Source: Thalassotalea sp. HSM 43 (GTDB lineage: Bacteria; Pseudomonadota; Gammaproteobacteria; Enterobacterales; Alteromonadaceae). Taken from it: DNA of 64,000 bases. Under the pieces are notes generated by a model. The model was given only the letters and a program-made list of their open reading frames with translations, was not told where the DNA came from and made no database searches. The translations under genes were made by a program, and so were the position numbers. Location of the stretch: assembly GCF_004752005.1 (NCBI RefSeq), contig NZ_CP038493.1:3248302-3312301 (forward strand). Direction: 5' to 3'. Below are positions 51,088 to 60,587 of this stretch, piece after piece. The number at the start of each line of letters is the position of its first letter. Within the stretch, counting starts at the first letter, position 1.

Positions 51088-51289
51088 AAGATTTTCCGAA
51101 TATGATTGTCGTAAAGCGCCGCTACCAAAGTTTCGTTAAGGCGTATTTTTCGCCTTGTTGGTAGTGCTTGAGGCGCAACATCCCAAATTAAAAATATGGC
51201 GGCAATATTACCTTATTTCGCCCCTGTCTCACAATGCTTTCTTGTGACTATACTTAAAACAAATGGGAGCTTTTAACGAGGAGCTCAAA

Positions 51290-51781
51290 GTGGCAGAGAA
51301 AAATCAGCAATATCAAAGCTTATTCGATCGCATTGGTGACTGGCTAAATGAGGCCGCGCCCAATGAAATGAATAATGTTAAACAATGGGTTAGCAAAGCC
51401 GAACAACTCATCGATGCGGCTGCTGACGTATCGGTCAATGAATATCAATTGAGCATCGACAGCTTTAAACATGATTTGTTTGGCTTTTATCGTCATTATC
51501 AACAAGATGCCGAACAGTCTTTGTATTTGGTTGGCTTGCAAGAAGGGATGTGGCAGCACCTGGCGAATATGACCGATCAAACCCAAGTAGAATGGCAAGA
51601 GTTTCTCGATGATATAGACCATGATGGCGTATACAAAAGCGGTGACTTAATTGGCTTTGGCCGTATCATTTGCACCAATTGCCAACATAAGATGGATATC
51701 ACCCATGCGTGTAAAGTCATAGACTGTCCAAACTGTGGTCACACGAGCTACATTCGACAGGCATTTGAGCACAATATTTAA
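51290..51781 (+). CDS. YbeL-like zinc-ribbon protein (DUF1451)
   Basis: Protein of 163 residues from a GTG at 51290, chosen because GAGGAG sits six bases upstream; an ATG at 51263 is in frame but without a good ribosome site. Helical N-terminal part, then a C-terminal zinc ribbon with two CxxC pairs (CTNC and CPNC) separated by an ACKVID segment. YbeL homologues lie next to leuS in E. coli too. Function is unknown. Confidence 0.82.
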   Translation: MAEKNQQYQSLFDRIGDWLNEAAPNEMNNVKQWVSKAEQLIDAAADVSVNEYQLSIDSFKHDLFGFYRHYQQDAEQSLYLVGLQEGMWQHLANMTDQTQVEWQEFLDDIDHDGVYKSGDLIGFGRIICTNCQHKMDITHACKVIDCPNCGHTSYIRQAFEHNI

Positions 51782-51881
51782 GCAATTGAATTCAATCCGT
51801 GACATTGCGGTTATTTAGGCTTTGATTTTTGCCGCTACACATGTTTACACTGGCCTTAAGCAATAAAAATAAGGACAGTAG

Positions 51882-54272
51882 ATGACAGCGACTACAGATG
51901 CGTTACAGGTTCCCGTTGAACAGTTAACCGCAGCGTTGCCTGCACAATTGTTTACCCAATCGGTTGTTGATGACAAAGTAAAACAGAAATTTATTGGCCA
52001 TGATCGCGCCAAAGAAGCGCTGAATTTTGGTCTGTCGATGACGTCTAACGGTTTTAACGTGTTTGCTAAAGGCGAACCGGGCACCGGACGACAAACGCTG
52101 ATTAGCCAAATGCTGGCGGAATTCGCGTCCAATGAAGACACTGCTGATGAGTGGTGTTATATCAATAATTTTGATGATCCCCAAGCGCCTCACAAGCTCT
52201 ATTTGAATGCCGGTGAAGGCAAGCAGTTACAGGCAAAAATTAACGATTTGCTCGATGACTTACTCGACTTGTTCCCTGAAATTTTTGATAACCCAGGCTA
52301 CCAACGTCAAAGAGCCGCCATCGACCGTGAGTTTAACAAACGCTATGACTCGGCGATTGAAGAGCTCGAAGAGTATGCCTATTCAAAAGATGTTGTCTTA
52401 TACGAAGAGAAGGGTGAAATCAGTTTTTCGCCATTGGTCGATGGTAAGCCGCTAGGTGACAAAGAATTTGCCAATCTCGATGAAAAGACCCGTACCGCCT
52501 TTTATCACTTGCTAGAAGAGCTTGAAACCATGCTCAGCGAGAAGTTGCTTGAGCTGCCACTGTGGAAACGTGAATCAAGTGTGGCATTGCGGAAATTGAA
52601 ATTCGATACCGCAGAACAAAGTATTCGTCCGCTTTTAAAAGAGCTTGAACATGAGTTTACCGCCAACCTTGGCGTGCTTAAATATTTGCGTCAGGTAAAA
52701 GATCATATCACCGAAGTGGTACTGGATATTCTGGTTGATGAAAATTCAGATAATCCTCGAGATGATAAAGCCTGTCGTAAATTACTGGTTGAACGCTTTA
52801 TGCCAAACTTATTGGTTGCGCGAGAAAGCAACGACGGCGCTCCGGTTGTTTATGAGCAAAACCCAACATTTCAAAATTTATTTGGTACCCTCGATTATTC
52901 ATCGATTCAAGGTGCGGTGTATACCAACTACCGCTTAATTCGTGCCGGAGCCATGCATAAAGCCAATGGCGGGTATTTATTACTGGACGCGGAAAAGCTG
53001 TTATCTCAGCCAATGGTATGGCAGCGCTTAAAGTTGGCGTTGAAAACCGGTGAAATCCAAATTGAACACCCTTATGCAGAGATGAGTATTGGTGGCAGCG
53101 TCTCTTTAGAGCCTGAAAAAATCCCTCTAAAAGTCAAAGTAGTATTACTTGGCAATGCGGAAATTTATTACACCTTGCAAGAGTACGATCAGGAATTTAC
53201 CGAGCTGTTTCGGGTATTAGCTGACTTTGATCGTCATGTTGACAAAAGTGATGAAAATTTAAGATCTTATGCGACCTTGATACGTCAACATGCGGCAAAA
53301 CATGACTACCCGTATGTCGATGATGAAGCAGTCAGTTTATTGGTGCGTTATTCACTGCGCAAAGCAGAGCATCAAAATAAGTTGTCGGCCAATATCGTCA
53401 ATATAAATGACTTATTGGACGAAGCGGTGTTTATTTGGCGCATGGATGATCAAGAGACCATTCAAGCCAGCCATGTTGAAGCCGCACTTACCGCGAAAAA
53501 ACGTCGCTCTGGGCGCTTAAGCGAAACTTGGTTACAGGAAATTAAAGAAGAACAGGTCCTTATTTCGACAGAAGGTGCAGCCGTCGGTAATGTCAATGGC
53601 TTAACCGTACTGGAAATTGGTGACAGCGTATTTGGTACGCCTGCTCGTATTTCCGCTACGGTATATGCTGGTGCGCAAGGGGTTACCGATATTGAACGAG
53701 AAGCTGAACTTGGTAAGTCGATTCACTCAAAAGGTGTTTTGTTATTAATCGGTTATCTGGGTCATAAATACGGTCAAAGTTTTCCATTATCCATTTCCGC
53801 CAATATTGCTATCGAGCAATCCTATGGCCATATCGATGGCGATAGCGCCTCAATGGCCGAGCTTTGTGCTTTGATTTCATCGATTACGGGTTTGCCGATT
53901 AAACAAGAAATCGCCATCACCGGGTCAATGAATCAACATGGTGGGGTGCAATCTATTGGTGGCGTAAATGAAAAAATCGAAGGCTTTTATCGTCTATGTA
54001 AGGACAAGGGCTTAACCGGTAATCAAGGGGTTATTATCCCAAAAACCAATATGATGAATTTGATGCTCGACCAAGACGTTATTGACGCCGTACAGCAAGG
54101 ACATTTTGCAATCTACGCGGTCGATAATGTCGACCAAGCGCTAGAGATATTGCTTGATGAAAAGGCTGGTACCGCCAAACGTGACGGGAGCTATCCGAAA
54201 AAGAGTATTCATGGGCAGGCACTGACTCGCCTTAAAACGCTATCGGATCTGCTTAATGGCAGTGATGACTAA
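51882..54272 (+). CDS. Lon-family ATP-dependent protease (LonC/YcbZ-like)
   Basis: Protein of 796 residues. The AAA part has an atypical Walker A, GEPGTGRQT (near 64-72), with Arg instead of Lys, and a Walker B-like YLLLDAE near 363. The Lon proteolytic domain holds Ser655 (GDSASM) and Lys698 (GGVNEK), 43 residues apart as in E. coli Lon. A long helical insertion (about 110-290) resembles the LonB/LonC-like group. It should degrade unfolded or regulatory proteins in the cytosol; whether it hydrolyses ATP is uncertain. Confidence 0.88.
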   Translation: MTATTDALQVPVEQLTAALPAQLFTQSVVDDKVKQKFIGHDRAKEALNFGLSMTSNGFNVFAKGEPGTGRQTLISQMLAEFASNEDTADEWCYINNFDDPQAPHKLYLNAGEGKQLQAKINDLLDDLLDLFPEIFDNPGYQRQRAAIDREFNKRYDSAIEELEEYAYSKDVVLYEEKGEISFSPLVDGKPLGDKEFANLDEKTRTAFYHLLEELETMLSEKLLELPLWKRESSVALRKLKFDTAEQSIRPLLKELEHEFTANLGVLKYLRQVKDHITEVVLDILVDENSDNPRDDKACRKLLVERFMPNLLVARESNDGAPVVYEQNPTFQNLFGTLDYSSIQGAVYTNYRLIRAGAMHKANGGYLLLDAEKLLSQPMVWQRLKLALKTGEIQIEHPYAEMSIGGSVSLEPEKIPLKVKVVLLGNAEIYYTLQEYDQEFTELFRVLADFDRHVDKSDENLRSYATLIRQHAAKHDYPYVDDEAVSLLVRYSLRKAEHQNKLSANIVNINDLLDEAVFIWRMDDQETIQASHVEAALTAKKRRSGRLSETWLQEIKEEQVLISTEGAAVGNVNGLTVLEIGDSVFGTPARISATVYAGAQGVTDIEREAELGKSIHSKGVLLLIGYLGHKYGQSFPLSISANIAIEQSYGHIDGDSASMAELCALISSITGLPIKQEIAITGSMNQHGGVQSIGGVNEKIEGFYRLCKDKGLTGNQGVIIPKTNMMNLMLDQDVIDAVQQGHFAIYAVDNVDQALEILLDEKAGTAKRDGSYPKKSIHGQALTRLKTLSDLLNGSDD

Positions 54273-54321
54273 GTCTTTACCTTAGCCTTAAATCTGCGTT
54301 AATACCCTTAACGCCCTCAAT

Positions 54322-54347
54322 AAAAGCGCCTCTACCTAGGCGCTTTT
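54322..54347 (+). terminator. Terminator after the Lon-like gene
   Basis: AAAAGCGCC and AGGCGCTTTT pair around a short loop and end in TTTTTT. Confidence 0.9.
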
Positions 54348-54588
54348 TTATTGCCGCTTTTTGCCACTCATTAAATGGAACAGCGCTTAATTGTCATGAT
54401 TTGAGGCTTAAAAGTCGTCAATTAGCCGATTAAAGTGGAAAAATACACGACTTGCATTACCTTTTAATTAGCATTTATAGATTTGTATAGTCACGATAAA
54501 AATAATGAGCGCGCACGCTCAAGCCTATATTGATGTCGTATTAATCGGTTGCATTTGGCAACTCACTATTCATTTTTTCGAGGGTTTT

Positions 54589-56415
54589 ATGAAAGCCTTA
54601 ACCGCCACCATTGCACTTTTAACTATCTCCTCATCATTACCACTGCTTGCCGATGATGGTGGCGATGGACCAACTGTTTTACTGTGGGGTGATACACACC
54701 TGCACACTAATTTATCGCCCGATGCCTACGTAAACAAAAACACTAATGTAGACCCCGATACCGCCTATCGGTTCGCTAAAGGTCTGCCCATTATGGCCGA
54801 TGACAGTCGTGCCAAAGTTCGTTTGCATACGCCATTGGATTTCTTAGCAGTAACGGATCATGCCGAATACGCTGGTGTGCCTAAAATGCTCTGGGAAGGT
54901 GATAAAGAATTACTGAAAACCAAAACCGGTGCGCGATACATTGAAATGATCAAAAATGGCAAAGGTACCGATGTCTTTTTTGAATTGATAAAAGACGTTA
55001 ATGCCTCTACACCCAATCCAGAATTATTCAGCGAACGCGTTAGAAATACGGTTTGGCAAGAAATATACGAAGCCGCTGAAAAACATAATGAGCCGGGAAA
55101 ATTTACCACATTGATTGGCTGGGAATGGAGTTCATTGCCAAATGGCGCGAACTTGCATCGCGTGGTGTTTATGCCTGAAGATGCGTCCGTTGCGAAACAG
55201 TTTACACCCTACAGTGCCTTTGAGAGTGATCGCCCAGAGGACTTGTGGAACTGGCTTGATAAAACATCAAAAGAAACCGGCGCAAACTTTGTTGCCATCC
55301 CTCATGGTTCAAATATCTCAGCGGGCTTGATGTTCCAAAATGTCGACAGCGATGGCAATGCTATTACCGCAGAGTACGCAAAAACTCGTATTCAATGGGA
55401 GCCTATTATTGAGATAACCCAAATAAAAGGCGACTCAGAAACCAAAAGTTCACTATCGCCTGATGATGAATTTGCCGATTTTGAAACGTACGAACACCTA
55501 ATTAAAGTTGGTGGTGAGGGAGGCGATGAACCAGAAATAGATCATGCGGCATCCTATGTTCGCAGTGCGTTAATGCGTGGTTTGGAGATTGAACAAAAAG
55601 TTGGTGTTAACCCATATAAAGCCGGCTTGATTGGCTCAACTGATGCGCACACTGGTATTGCAAGCACCGAAGAAGATAACTTTTGGGGTAAGTTTTCCCT
55701 TGATTCCCGACCGGAAGGCAAGGATTTACAAGGCGCTCCTGGCGTGACCGGATGGGATATGTCAGCGTCAGGTTTGGCAGCGGTTTGGGCCGCAGAGAAT
55801 ACTCGAGAAGCGATTGTTGCTGCCTTTAAACGTAAAGAGGTTTATGGCACATCAGGACCGCGTATAAAGCTTAGAGTTTTTGCCGGTTGGGACTTTAAAG
55901 AGGCGGACGCAACCGCTGCCGATTTGGCGGACATTGGTTATAGCAAAGGCGTGCCTATGGGCAGTGATTTACCCCCAGGTAGTAAGCAAAATAGCCCTAA
56001 GTTGCTTATTCAAGCGGTTAAAGATCCAATCGATGCCAATCTTGATCGGGTTCAGGTGGTAAAAGGCTGGGTTGATGCTTCAGGCAAAGCGCAGGAAAAA
56101 GTGTATAACGTCGCCTGGTCAGGAGAGCGCGATATGGCAAAAGATGGCAGCATCGAGCCTGTTGGTAATACCGTTGATATGGATACCGGATTATACACCA
56201 ATGATATTGGTACCGAGCAGCTCACTGTGGTTTGGGAAGATAAAGATTTCGATCCTGCGATGCGCGCTTTCTATTATGTTCGAGTGTTACAGATCCCGAC
56301 CCCTAGGCACACATTATATGACAGCTTAGCCTTGGGTATTGAGCATCCCAAAGAGCACGACGCGGTGATCCAAGAACGCGCATACAGCTCACCGATTTGG
56401 TATACACCGAAATAA
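54589..56415 (+). CDS. DUF3604 (PHP-like) exported protein
   Basis: Protein of 608 residues from the ATG at 54589 (GAGG five bases upstream; an upstream in-frame start at 54505 would spoil the signal peptide). Signal peptide residues 1-22, then WGDTHLHTN (near 36-44) and AVTDHAEY, the metal-binding histidines of PHP-like phosphoesterases. Later IPHGSN and GSTDAHTG supply further ligands. Probably periplasmic. Function of DUF3604 is not known. It heads a set with a PPIase and a HupE/UreJ-like protein. Confidence 0.8.
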   Translation: MKALTATIALLTISSSLPLLADDGGDGPTVLLWGDTHLHTNLSPDAYVNKNTNVDPDTAYRFAKGLPIMADDSRAKVRLHTPLDFLAVTDHAEYAGVPKMLWEGDKELLKTKTGARYIEMIKNGKGTDVFFELIKDVNASTPNPELFSERVRNTVWQEIYEAAEKHNEPGKFTTLIGWEWSSLPNGANLHRVVFMPEDASVAKQFTPYSAFESDRPEDLWNWLDKTSKETGANFVAIPHGSNISAGLMFQNVDSDGNAITAEYAKTRIQWEPIIEITQIKGDSETKSSLSPDDEFADFETYEHLIKVGGEGGDEPEIDHAASYVRSALMRGLEIEQKVGVNPYKAGLIGSTDAHTGIASTEEDNFWGKFSLDSRPEGKDLQGAPGVTGWDMSASGLAAVWAAENTREAIVAAFKRKEVYGTSGPRIKLRVFAGWDFKEADATAADLADIGYSKGVPMGSDLPPGSKQNSPKLLIQAVKDPIDANLDRVQVVKGWVDASGKAQEKVYNVAWSGERDMAKDGSIEPVGNTVDMDTGLYTNDIGTEQLTVVWEDKDFDPAMRAFYYVRVLQIPTPRHTLYDSLALGIEHPKEHDAVIQERAYSSPIWYTPK

Positions 56416-56521
56416 TTAAGGCGGGCAGCCAAACGGCATACGATTAACATTACTGTTTGCAAAAAACGCCTGAATTAACGTTAATTCAGGCGCAATAATC
56501 ATCAACACAATAATAAGGTAA

Positions 56522-57385
56522 ATGATGATCACCAAGCTAATTCGACAACCATTAGTGCACTTCTTGTTTTTAGGAGCGGTGATCTATTGGCTTTTTGAAG
56601 ACATATCTGCTCAACAACAAGATACCATTGTTATTGATAAGCAAGGGTTGTTGACGTTTATGCAATACCGTTATCAAGCGTTTGAGCCAGGTCAGGCTGA
56701 GCAGAACTTGAGTAAATTATCGGCAACGCAAAAACAACAGTTGATTGACGAATACACCCAACAAGAAGCGTTATACCGACAAGCTCTGAAAATGAATCTC
56801 GATAAAAATGATTACATCATTAAGAAGCGACTGATTCAAAAAATGGAGTTTATTGCCGAAGATATTTCTGCGTCATCGCCACCAGAACCGCAATCACTGC
56901 AAGCGTATTTTATTGAGCATCAAGACGAATATAGACAACCAGAGTTCATAACTTTTAGTCATCAGTATTTTTCAGATAAAAACACTCGCTCGTCCTTATC
57001 GGCCGATGCACGAGCACAACAAGCCATGGCCATGTTAAATGCCAAAGTAAATGGCCATAAAGCCATTGAGCAAGACTTGTTTATGTATAACCGCCATTAT
57101 GCTGAGCGGCCTAAATCTTTGATTATGAACCATTTTGGACCGTTGTTTACAGAGCAGATATTTGCACAAACCATTGTAGATGACGCGAATTGGCAAGGCC
57201 CATATCAATCAGCCCATGGCTGGCACATCGTCAAAGTGTTTAAGCGTCAAGCCGCAAGATCTCCTGAATTTAACGAGGTCAAAGCACAAGTTACCGAAGA
57301 CTTCATACGCCAGCAAAAAAACAAAGACAAGCGTGCCGCGATAAATGACATTGTTGAGCAGTTTCACACCAAGGTAGATTTGTGA
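56522..57385 (+). CDS. Membrane-anchored parvulin-type peptidyl-prolyl isomerase
   Basis: Protein of 287 residues. One N-terminal membrane helix (10-26) anchors it, most likely with the domain in the periplasm. A SurA-N-like helical part (about 60-125) precedes a PpiC-like domain with GPYQSAHGWHIVKVF near 234-248. The PPIase core is shortened and lacks part of the canonical FGxL block, so activity is uncertain. It ends with a four-base overlap (GTGA) with the next gene. Confidence 0.72.
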   Translation: MMITKLIRQPLVHFLFLGAVIYWLFEDISAQQQDTIVIDKQGLLTFMQYRYQAFEPGQAEQNLSKLSATQKQQLIDEYTQQEALYRQALKMNLDKNDYIIKKRLIQKMEFIAEDISASSPPEPQSLQAYFIEHQDEYRQPEFITFSHQYFSDKNTRSSLSADARAQQAMAMLNAKVNGHKAIEQDLFMYNRHYAERPKSLIMNHFGPLFTEQIFAQTIVDDANWQGPYQSAHGWHIVKVFKRQAARSPEFNEVKAQVTEDFIRQQKNKDKRAAINDIVEQFHTKVDL

Positions 57386-58455
57386 TTAACAACGCCATTG
57401 CTAAAGTACAAGACCGTCAATCAAGTCGCCAATTAAATCAACGTTGGCTGACAATGACCTTAACAATAATCGTGTTGTGCCTGTGCTATTTTTTGCCATC
57501 ATTCATGGTGCAAAGCCATGAGTCTCGACCGCTTTATATCAAATTAGTACAACAGAGCAATCAAGACGTTCTTTTGAGTTGGCGAGTGCCGCAAAGTCTC
57601 GCTTGGGACAATCAACCAAGCATCATAATTCCCCCAGTTTGCACACAAAAATCCACGGTAAAACAAGGTCTTGAAGCCGGAACCTATCAAATCATGTTGC
57701 ACTGCAGTGAATTAAATAAAAGTACTGAATTTAGCATTGATTACCCGAAAGCTAACCCTTCAATTAGCAGCTTAGTCGAGATTAAATTAAACCATGCGGC
57801 AAAGTACACGATGCTGTTAGGGCCGCAGCAAACAGAATGGCAATTAGATACACAGCAAGTTGCTGATAAAGACTGGTTGGCATATGCCGAGTTAGGAGTG
57901 AAACATATTTGGTTAGGGGTAGATCATCTGCTCTTTATCGGTTGCTTGATATTCTTTGCCAGAGGATGGCGCAAGTTAGTGTGGACAATTACCGGATTTA
58001 CCATTGCTCACTCAATAACACTTGGGCTGACGAGCCTGCAATTGGTTGAGGTCGATATTGTGCCTATTGAAGCCATTATCGCCTTATCGATATTGTTCCT
58101 TGCCGTTGAACTGACTAAACCGCAAGGCTCTACCTTAACCTGGCGTTATCCGGCGATAGTCGCCACCAGTTTTGGCTTGTTACATGGTTTTGGCTTCGCA
58201 TCGGTTTTAGCTGATATTGGCTTGCCGCAAAATGACAAACTGATCAGTTTACTGTTTTTTAATCTCGGTATAGAAGTCGGGCAATTATTGTTTATCGCCA
58301 GTTTGTATGGCCTATATTGGCTCGGCCGAAACAGCTTTTCATTAAAAACAAACCTTACTCAGGCGCTATCATTGCCGGCACTTCATAAGATGATCAGTTA
58401 CTTAATTGGCTCGCTGGCAGCATTTTGGTTTTGGCAGCGATTGGCACTGTTTTAA
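57382..58455 (+). CDS. HupE/UreJ-like membrane protein
   Basis: Protein of 357 residues with a GTG start overlapping the previous stop. A membrane helix lies near 25-45, then a periplasmic beta-rich domain (about 46-165), then the HupE/UreJ_2 membrane domain with GVKHIWLGVDHLLFI near 173-187, TIAHSITLG near 211-219 and LLHGFGFA near 270-277. The histidines and acids in these helices resemble metal (nickel/cobalt) permeases. Metal choice is unknown. Confidence 0.78.
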   Translation: MINNAIAKVQDRQSSRQLNQRWLTMTLTIIVLCLCYFLPSFMVQSHESRPLYIKLVQQSNQDVLLSWRVPQSLAWDNQPSIIIPPVCTQKSTVKQGLEAGTYQIMLHCSELNKSTEFSIDYPKANPSISSLVEIKLNHAAKYTMLLGPQQTEWQLDTQQVADKDWLAYAELGVKHIWLGVDHLLFIGCLIFFARGWRKLVWTITGFTIAHSITLGLTSLQLVEVDIVPIEAIIALSILFLAVELTKPQGSTLTWRYPAIVATSFGLLHGFGFASVLADIGLPQNDKLISLLFFNLGIEVGQLLFIASLYGLYWLGRNSFSLKTNLTQALSLPALHKMISYLIGSLAAFWFWQRLALF

Positions 58456-58564
58456 CCTGGCTAAGCTATTTGGCTTAATTAACGTTGCTAAATAGGTGTC
58501 GTTATTTGCGCAAATCTCTGTTCTTGTTACAGTAATACCTAACATCATCATTGAAGCTAAATAT

Positions 58565-59233
58565 ATGAATAAACTCATCGACTTAAGTCATACCATCGAA
58601 GAAGGAATGATTACCTATAAGGGTTTACCCGCGCCGTTAGTTTGTGATTTCTTGAGTCGTGAAGCCTCGAAACAACATTATCAGCAAGGTACATCATTCT
58701 TGATAAGCTCTATTGAATTGTGCTCTAACACTGGAACTTATCTTGATTCGCCTTTTCATCGTTATGCAGAAGGTAGAGACCTCTCCGAGCTTGAATTACA
58801 GGCTTTAGCAGACTTGCCGGCCATTAAGATCGTCATTGAAGATAATGTTACCGCCATTGATAAACGCTACTTTACGGGCGTAGATTTAAAAGGCAAGGCG
58901 GTGTTAGTACAAACCTTATGGTGTCGGCATTTTAATAGCGAACAATACTTTGAAGGGCACCCATATCTAACCGCCGATGCCGCAGTTTACTTACGTGATA
59001 ACGGGGTGAAATTGGTGGGTATTGACTCCTACAATATTGATGATGTCAGCAGTGATAGTCGACCGGTACATTCGACTTTACTCGGTGCCGATATTCTTAT
59101 CGTCGAGCATATGTGTAATTTAGATGCATTGCCTAATAGCGATTTTCAATTTTTTGCCGTGCCGGTGAAAATGAAAAATGTCGGTACGTTTCCGGTCAGG
59201 GCATTCGCTCAAGTCAAAGATACTTCGTGTTAA
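58565..59233 (+). CDS. Cyclase/kynurenine-formamidase-like protein with altered metal site
   Basis: Protein of 222 residues from the ATG at 58565 (an upstream frame from 58496 has no homology). It has the cyclase-family fold with DLSHTI at the N-terminus. The usual metal motif HxGTHxDxPxH here reads NTGTYLDSPFH (residues 55-65): the first two histidines are Asn55 and Tyr59, while Asp61 and His65 are kept. Zinc/manganese binding may therefore be weak or replaced. Substrate unknown. Confidence 0.72.
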   Translation: MNKLIDLSHTIEEGMITYKGLPAPLVCDFLSREASKQHYQQGTSFLISSIELCSNTGTYLDSPFHRYAEGRDLSELELQALADLPAIKIVIEDNVTAIDKRYFTGVDLKGKAVLVQTLWCRHFNSEQYFEGHPYLTADAAVYLRDNGVKLVGIDSYNIDDVSSDSRPVHSTLLGADILIVEHMCNLDALPNSDFQFFAVPVKMKNVGTFPVRAFAQVKDTSC

Positions 59234-59292
59234 ACCGAGCCCGTTGCTTGCACAGTTGGCGTGGGTTTTAGGCGTGGGTGTTAGGCTCGAGG

Positions 59293-59664
59293 TTAGATTG
59301 CAGCTAAAATAATAAACGGCCCTAAAGGTAAGGTAAGTAAGCCGACGTAACGAAAGTAGGGTTTAAGTTGTTGCGCTACTTGGAGCGCAAATGCTTGATG
59401 TTTTTTTACCGGCGTAAAGGTCAAACCCAACGCCACCAAGACCATCAACAGACCAAATATATCGAAAAATAGCGGATAACGTGTTGCTTGAGCATAGGTA
59501 ATGAACAATAAACCAAACCCCAAGCGGGTTAAAATTTCAAACGGGTGAAAATAGCGCCAGTGGCTAAAGTGAATGATACGCTCGGCAAACTGTGCCGGTC
59601 TTACTACCATTTGCAGGCAGAAATAGCACATCAGCAGCCCAAAGACGATAAACACCAGCATCAT
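59293..59664 (-). CDS. Small membrane protein of unknown function
   Basis: Protein of 123 residues with about four hydrophobic segments (near 2-20, 45-60, 65-84, 103-122) and a PFEILTRLGFGLLFI stretch near 41-55. I do not recognise the family. It points toward the cyclase gene, and 59234-59292 carries only short GTGGGTGTTAGG-like text. Confidence 0.55.
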   Translation of the reverse strand: MMLVFIVFGLLMCYFCLQMVVRPAQFAERIIHFSHWRYFHPFEILTRLGFGLLFITYAQATRYPLFFDIFGLLMVLVALGLTFTPVKKHQAFALQVAQQLKPYFRYVGLLTLPLGPFIILAAI

Positions 59665-59724
59665 GGTTCCTTACACCTATAATAATGAGCTATTAATATC
59701 AGTTTGTTAGTTAGTCTGTCAAAA

Positions 59725-59822
59725 AGCTAAAAGCTAAAAGCTAAGGACTAAGAGCTAAGTGCTAAGGACTAAGTGCTAAGGACTAAGTGCTAAGAGCTAA
59801 GAGCTATGTACTAAGTGCTAAA
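59725..59822. repeat. 14-copy heptamer repeat before the acetyltransferase gene
   Basis: Fourteen consecutive 7-bp units of the form NNCTAAR (AGCTAAA, AGCTAAG, GACTAAG, TGCTAAG and variants; one is AGCTATG) fill 59725-59822 without interruption. The array ends 41 bp before the ATG of the acetyltransferase gene. GACTAAG and TGCTAAG alternate in the middle, making a 14-bp higher-order period. Confidence 0.92.
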
Positions 59823-59863
59823 GCGAAACCAAAACAATAGGCAATCCGACACAGGAGCACAAC

Positions 59864-60352
59864 ATGGCCAATATTATCATTAAAGACGCAGTTGCCAGCG
59901 ATGCCGAGACCATCATACATTTCATACGAGAATTAGCGATATATGAGAAAGCCGAGCACGAAGTGGCAGCAACCGCCGATGATATTCGCGCTAGCTTGTT
60001 CGATCCTCACACCACAACCCAAGCGGTACTATGTTATGCCGATGATAACGTTGTAGGTTTTGCGGTGTTTTTCCTTAATTATTCAACCTGGTTAGGGAAA
60101 AACGGTTTGTATCTTGAGGATCTGTATGTCTCGCCAGACTTTCGTGGTATTGGTGCTGGCAAAGCGCTATTGCGTCATTTGGCTGGGTTAGCCGTGGCTA
60201 AAGACTGTGGTCGCTTTGAATGGAGCGTACTGGATTGGAATACGCCAGCCATCGAATTTTATCAATCAATAGGCGCCAAACCTTTGACCGAATGGGTTGG
60301 TTATCGCCTTGCTGGCGAGGCCTTAATACAGTTCGCTAAAAGTCCACTGTGA
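59864..60352 (+). CDS. SSAT-like GNAT N-acetyltransferase
   Basis: Protein of 162 residues similar to diamine/thialysine acetyltransferases. Family blocks are FIRELAIYEKAEHEV near 20-34, LEDLYVSPDFRGIGAGKALL near 84-103 with the acetyl-CoA loop, WSVLDWNTPAIEFYQSIGA near 121-139. It would acetylate an amine such as a polyamine. CAGGAGC precedes the ATG. The heptamer array sits in its leader. Confidence 0.85.
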   Translation: MANIIIKDAVASDAETIIHFIRELAIYEKAEHEVAATADDIRASLFDPHTTTQAVLCYADDNVVGFAVFFLNYSTWLGKNGLYLEDLYVSPDFRGIGAGKALLRHLAGLAVAKDCGRFEWSVLDWNTPAIEFYQSIGAKPLTEWVGYRLAGEALIQFAKSPL

Positions 60353-60382
60353 TGCCAGATTTCGCGATTCCTAAATTGCCAT

Positions 60383-60426
60383 GAAAAAACTTACCAAGTT
60401 CTGTCGTAAATCTTTGTAAGTTTTTC
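60383..60426 (+). terminator. Hairpin after the acetyltransferase gene
   Basis: AAAAACTTAC (60385-60394) pairs with GTAAGTTTTT (60416-60425) across a 21-base loop; weak terminator form. The rest of the stretch up to 60587 shows no gene and should hold the nuo promoter. Confidence 0.6.
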
Positions 60427-60587
60427 ATTTCTTTGTCTATTATTTAATCAGTAACAAAAACAACAACTCAACGCAACGGGCGTTGAGGTACGATAAGAAT
60501 CACTGAGTTGAGCAACTAATTAGGCTTCAACTGTTTTCGGTATTGTTGGCTATCGCTACTTAGCATGGGGCGCTTTGCACCAGAACT

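Noticed and set aside
59725-59822. Possible centromere-like or iteron origin from the heptamer array
   Set aside because: There is no replication initiator or partition gene nearby, and the context is ordinary chromosomal genes.
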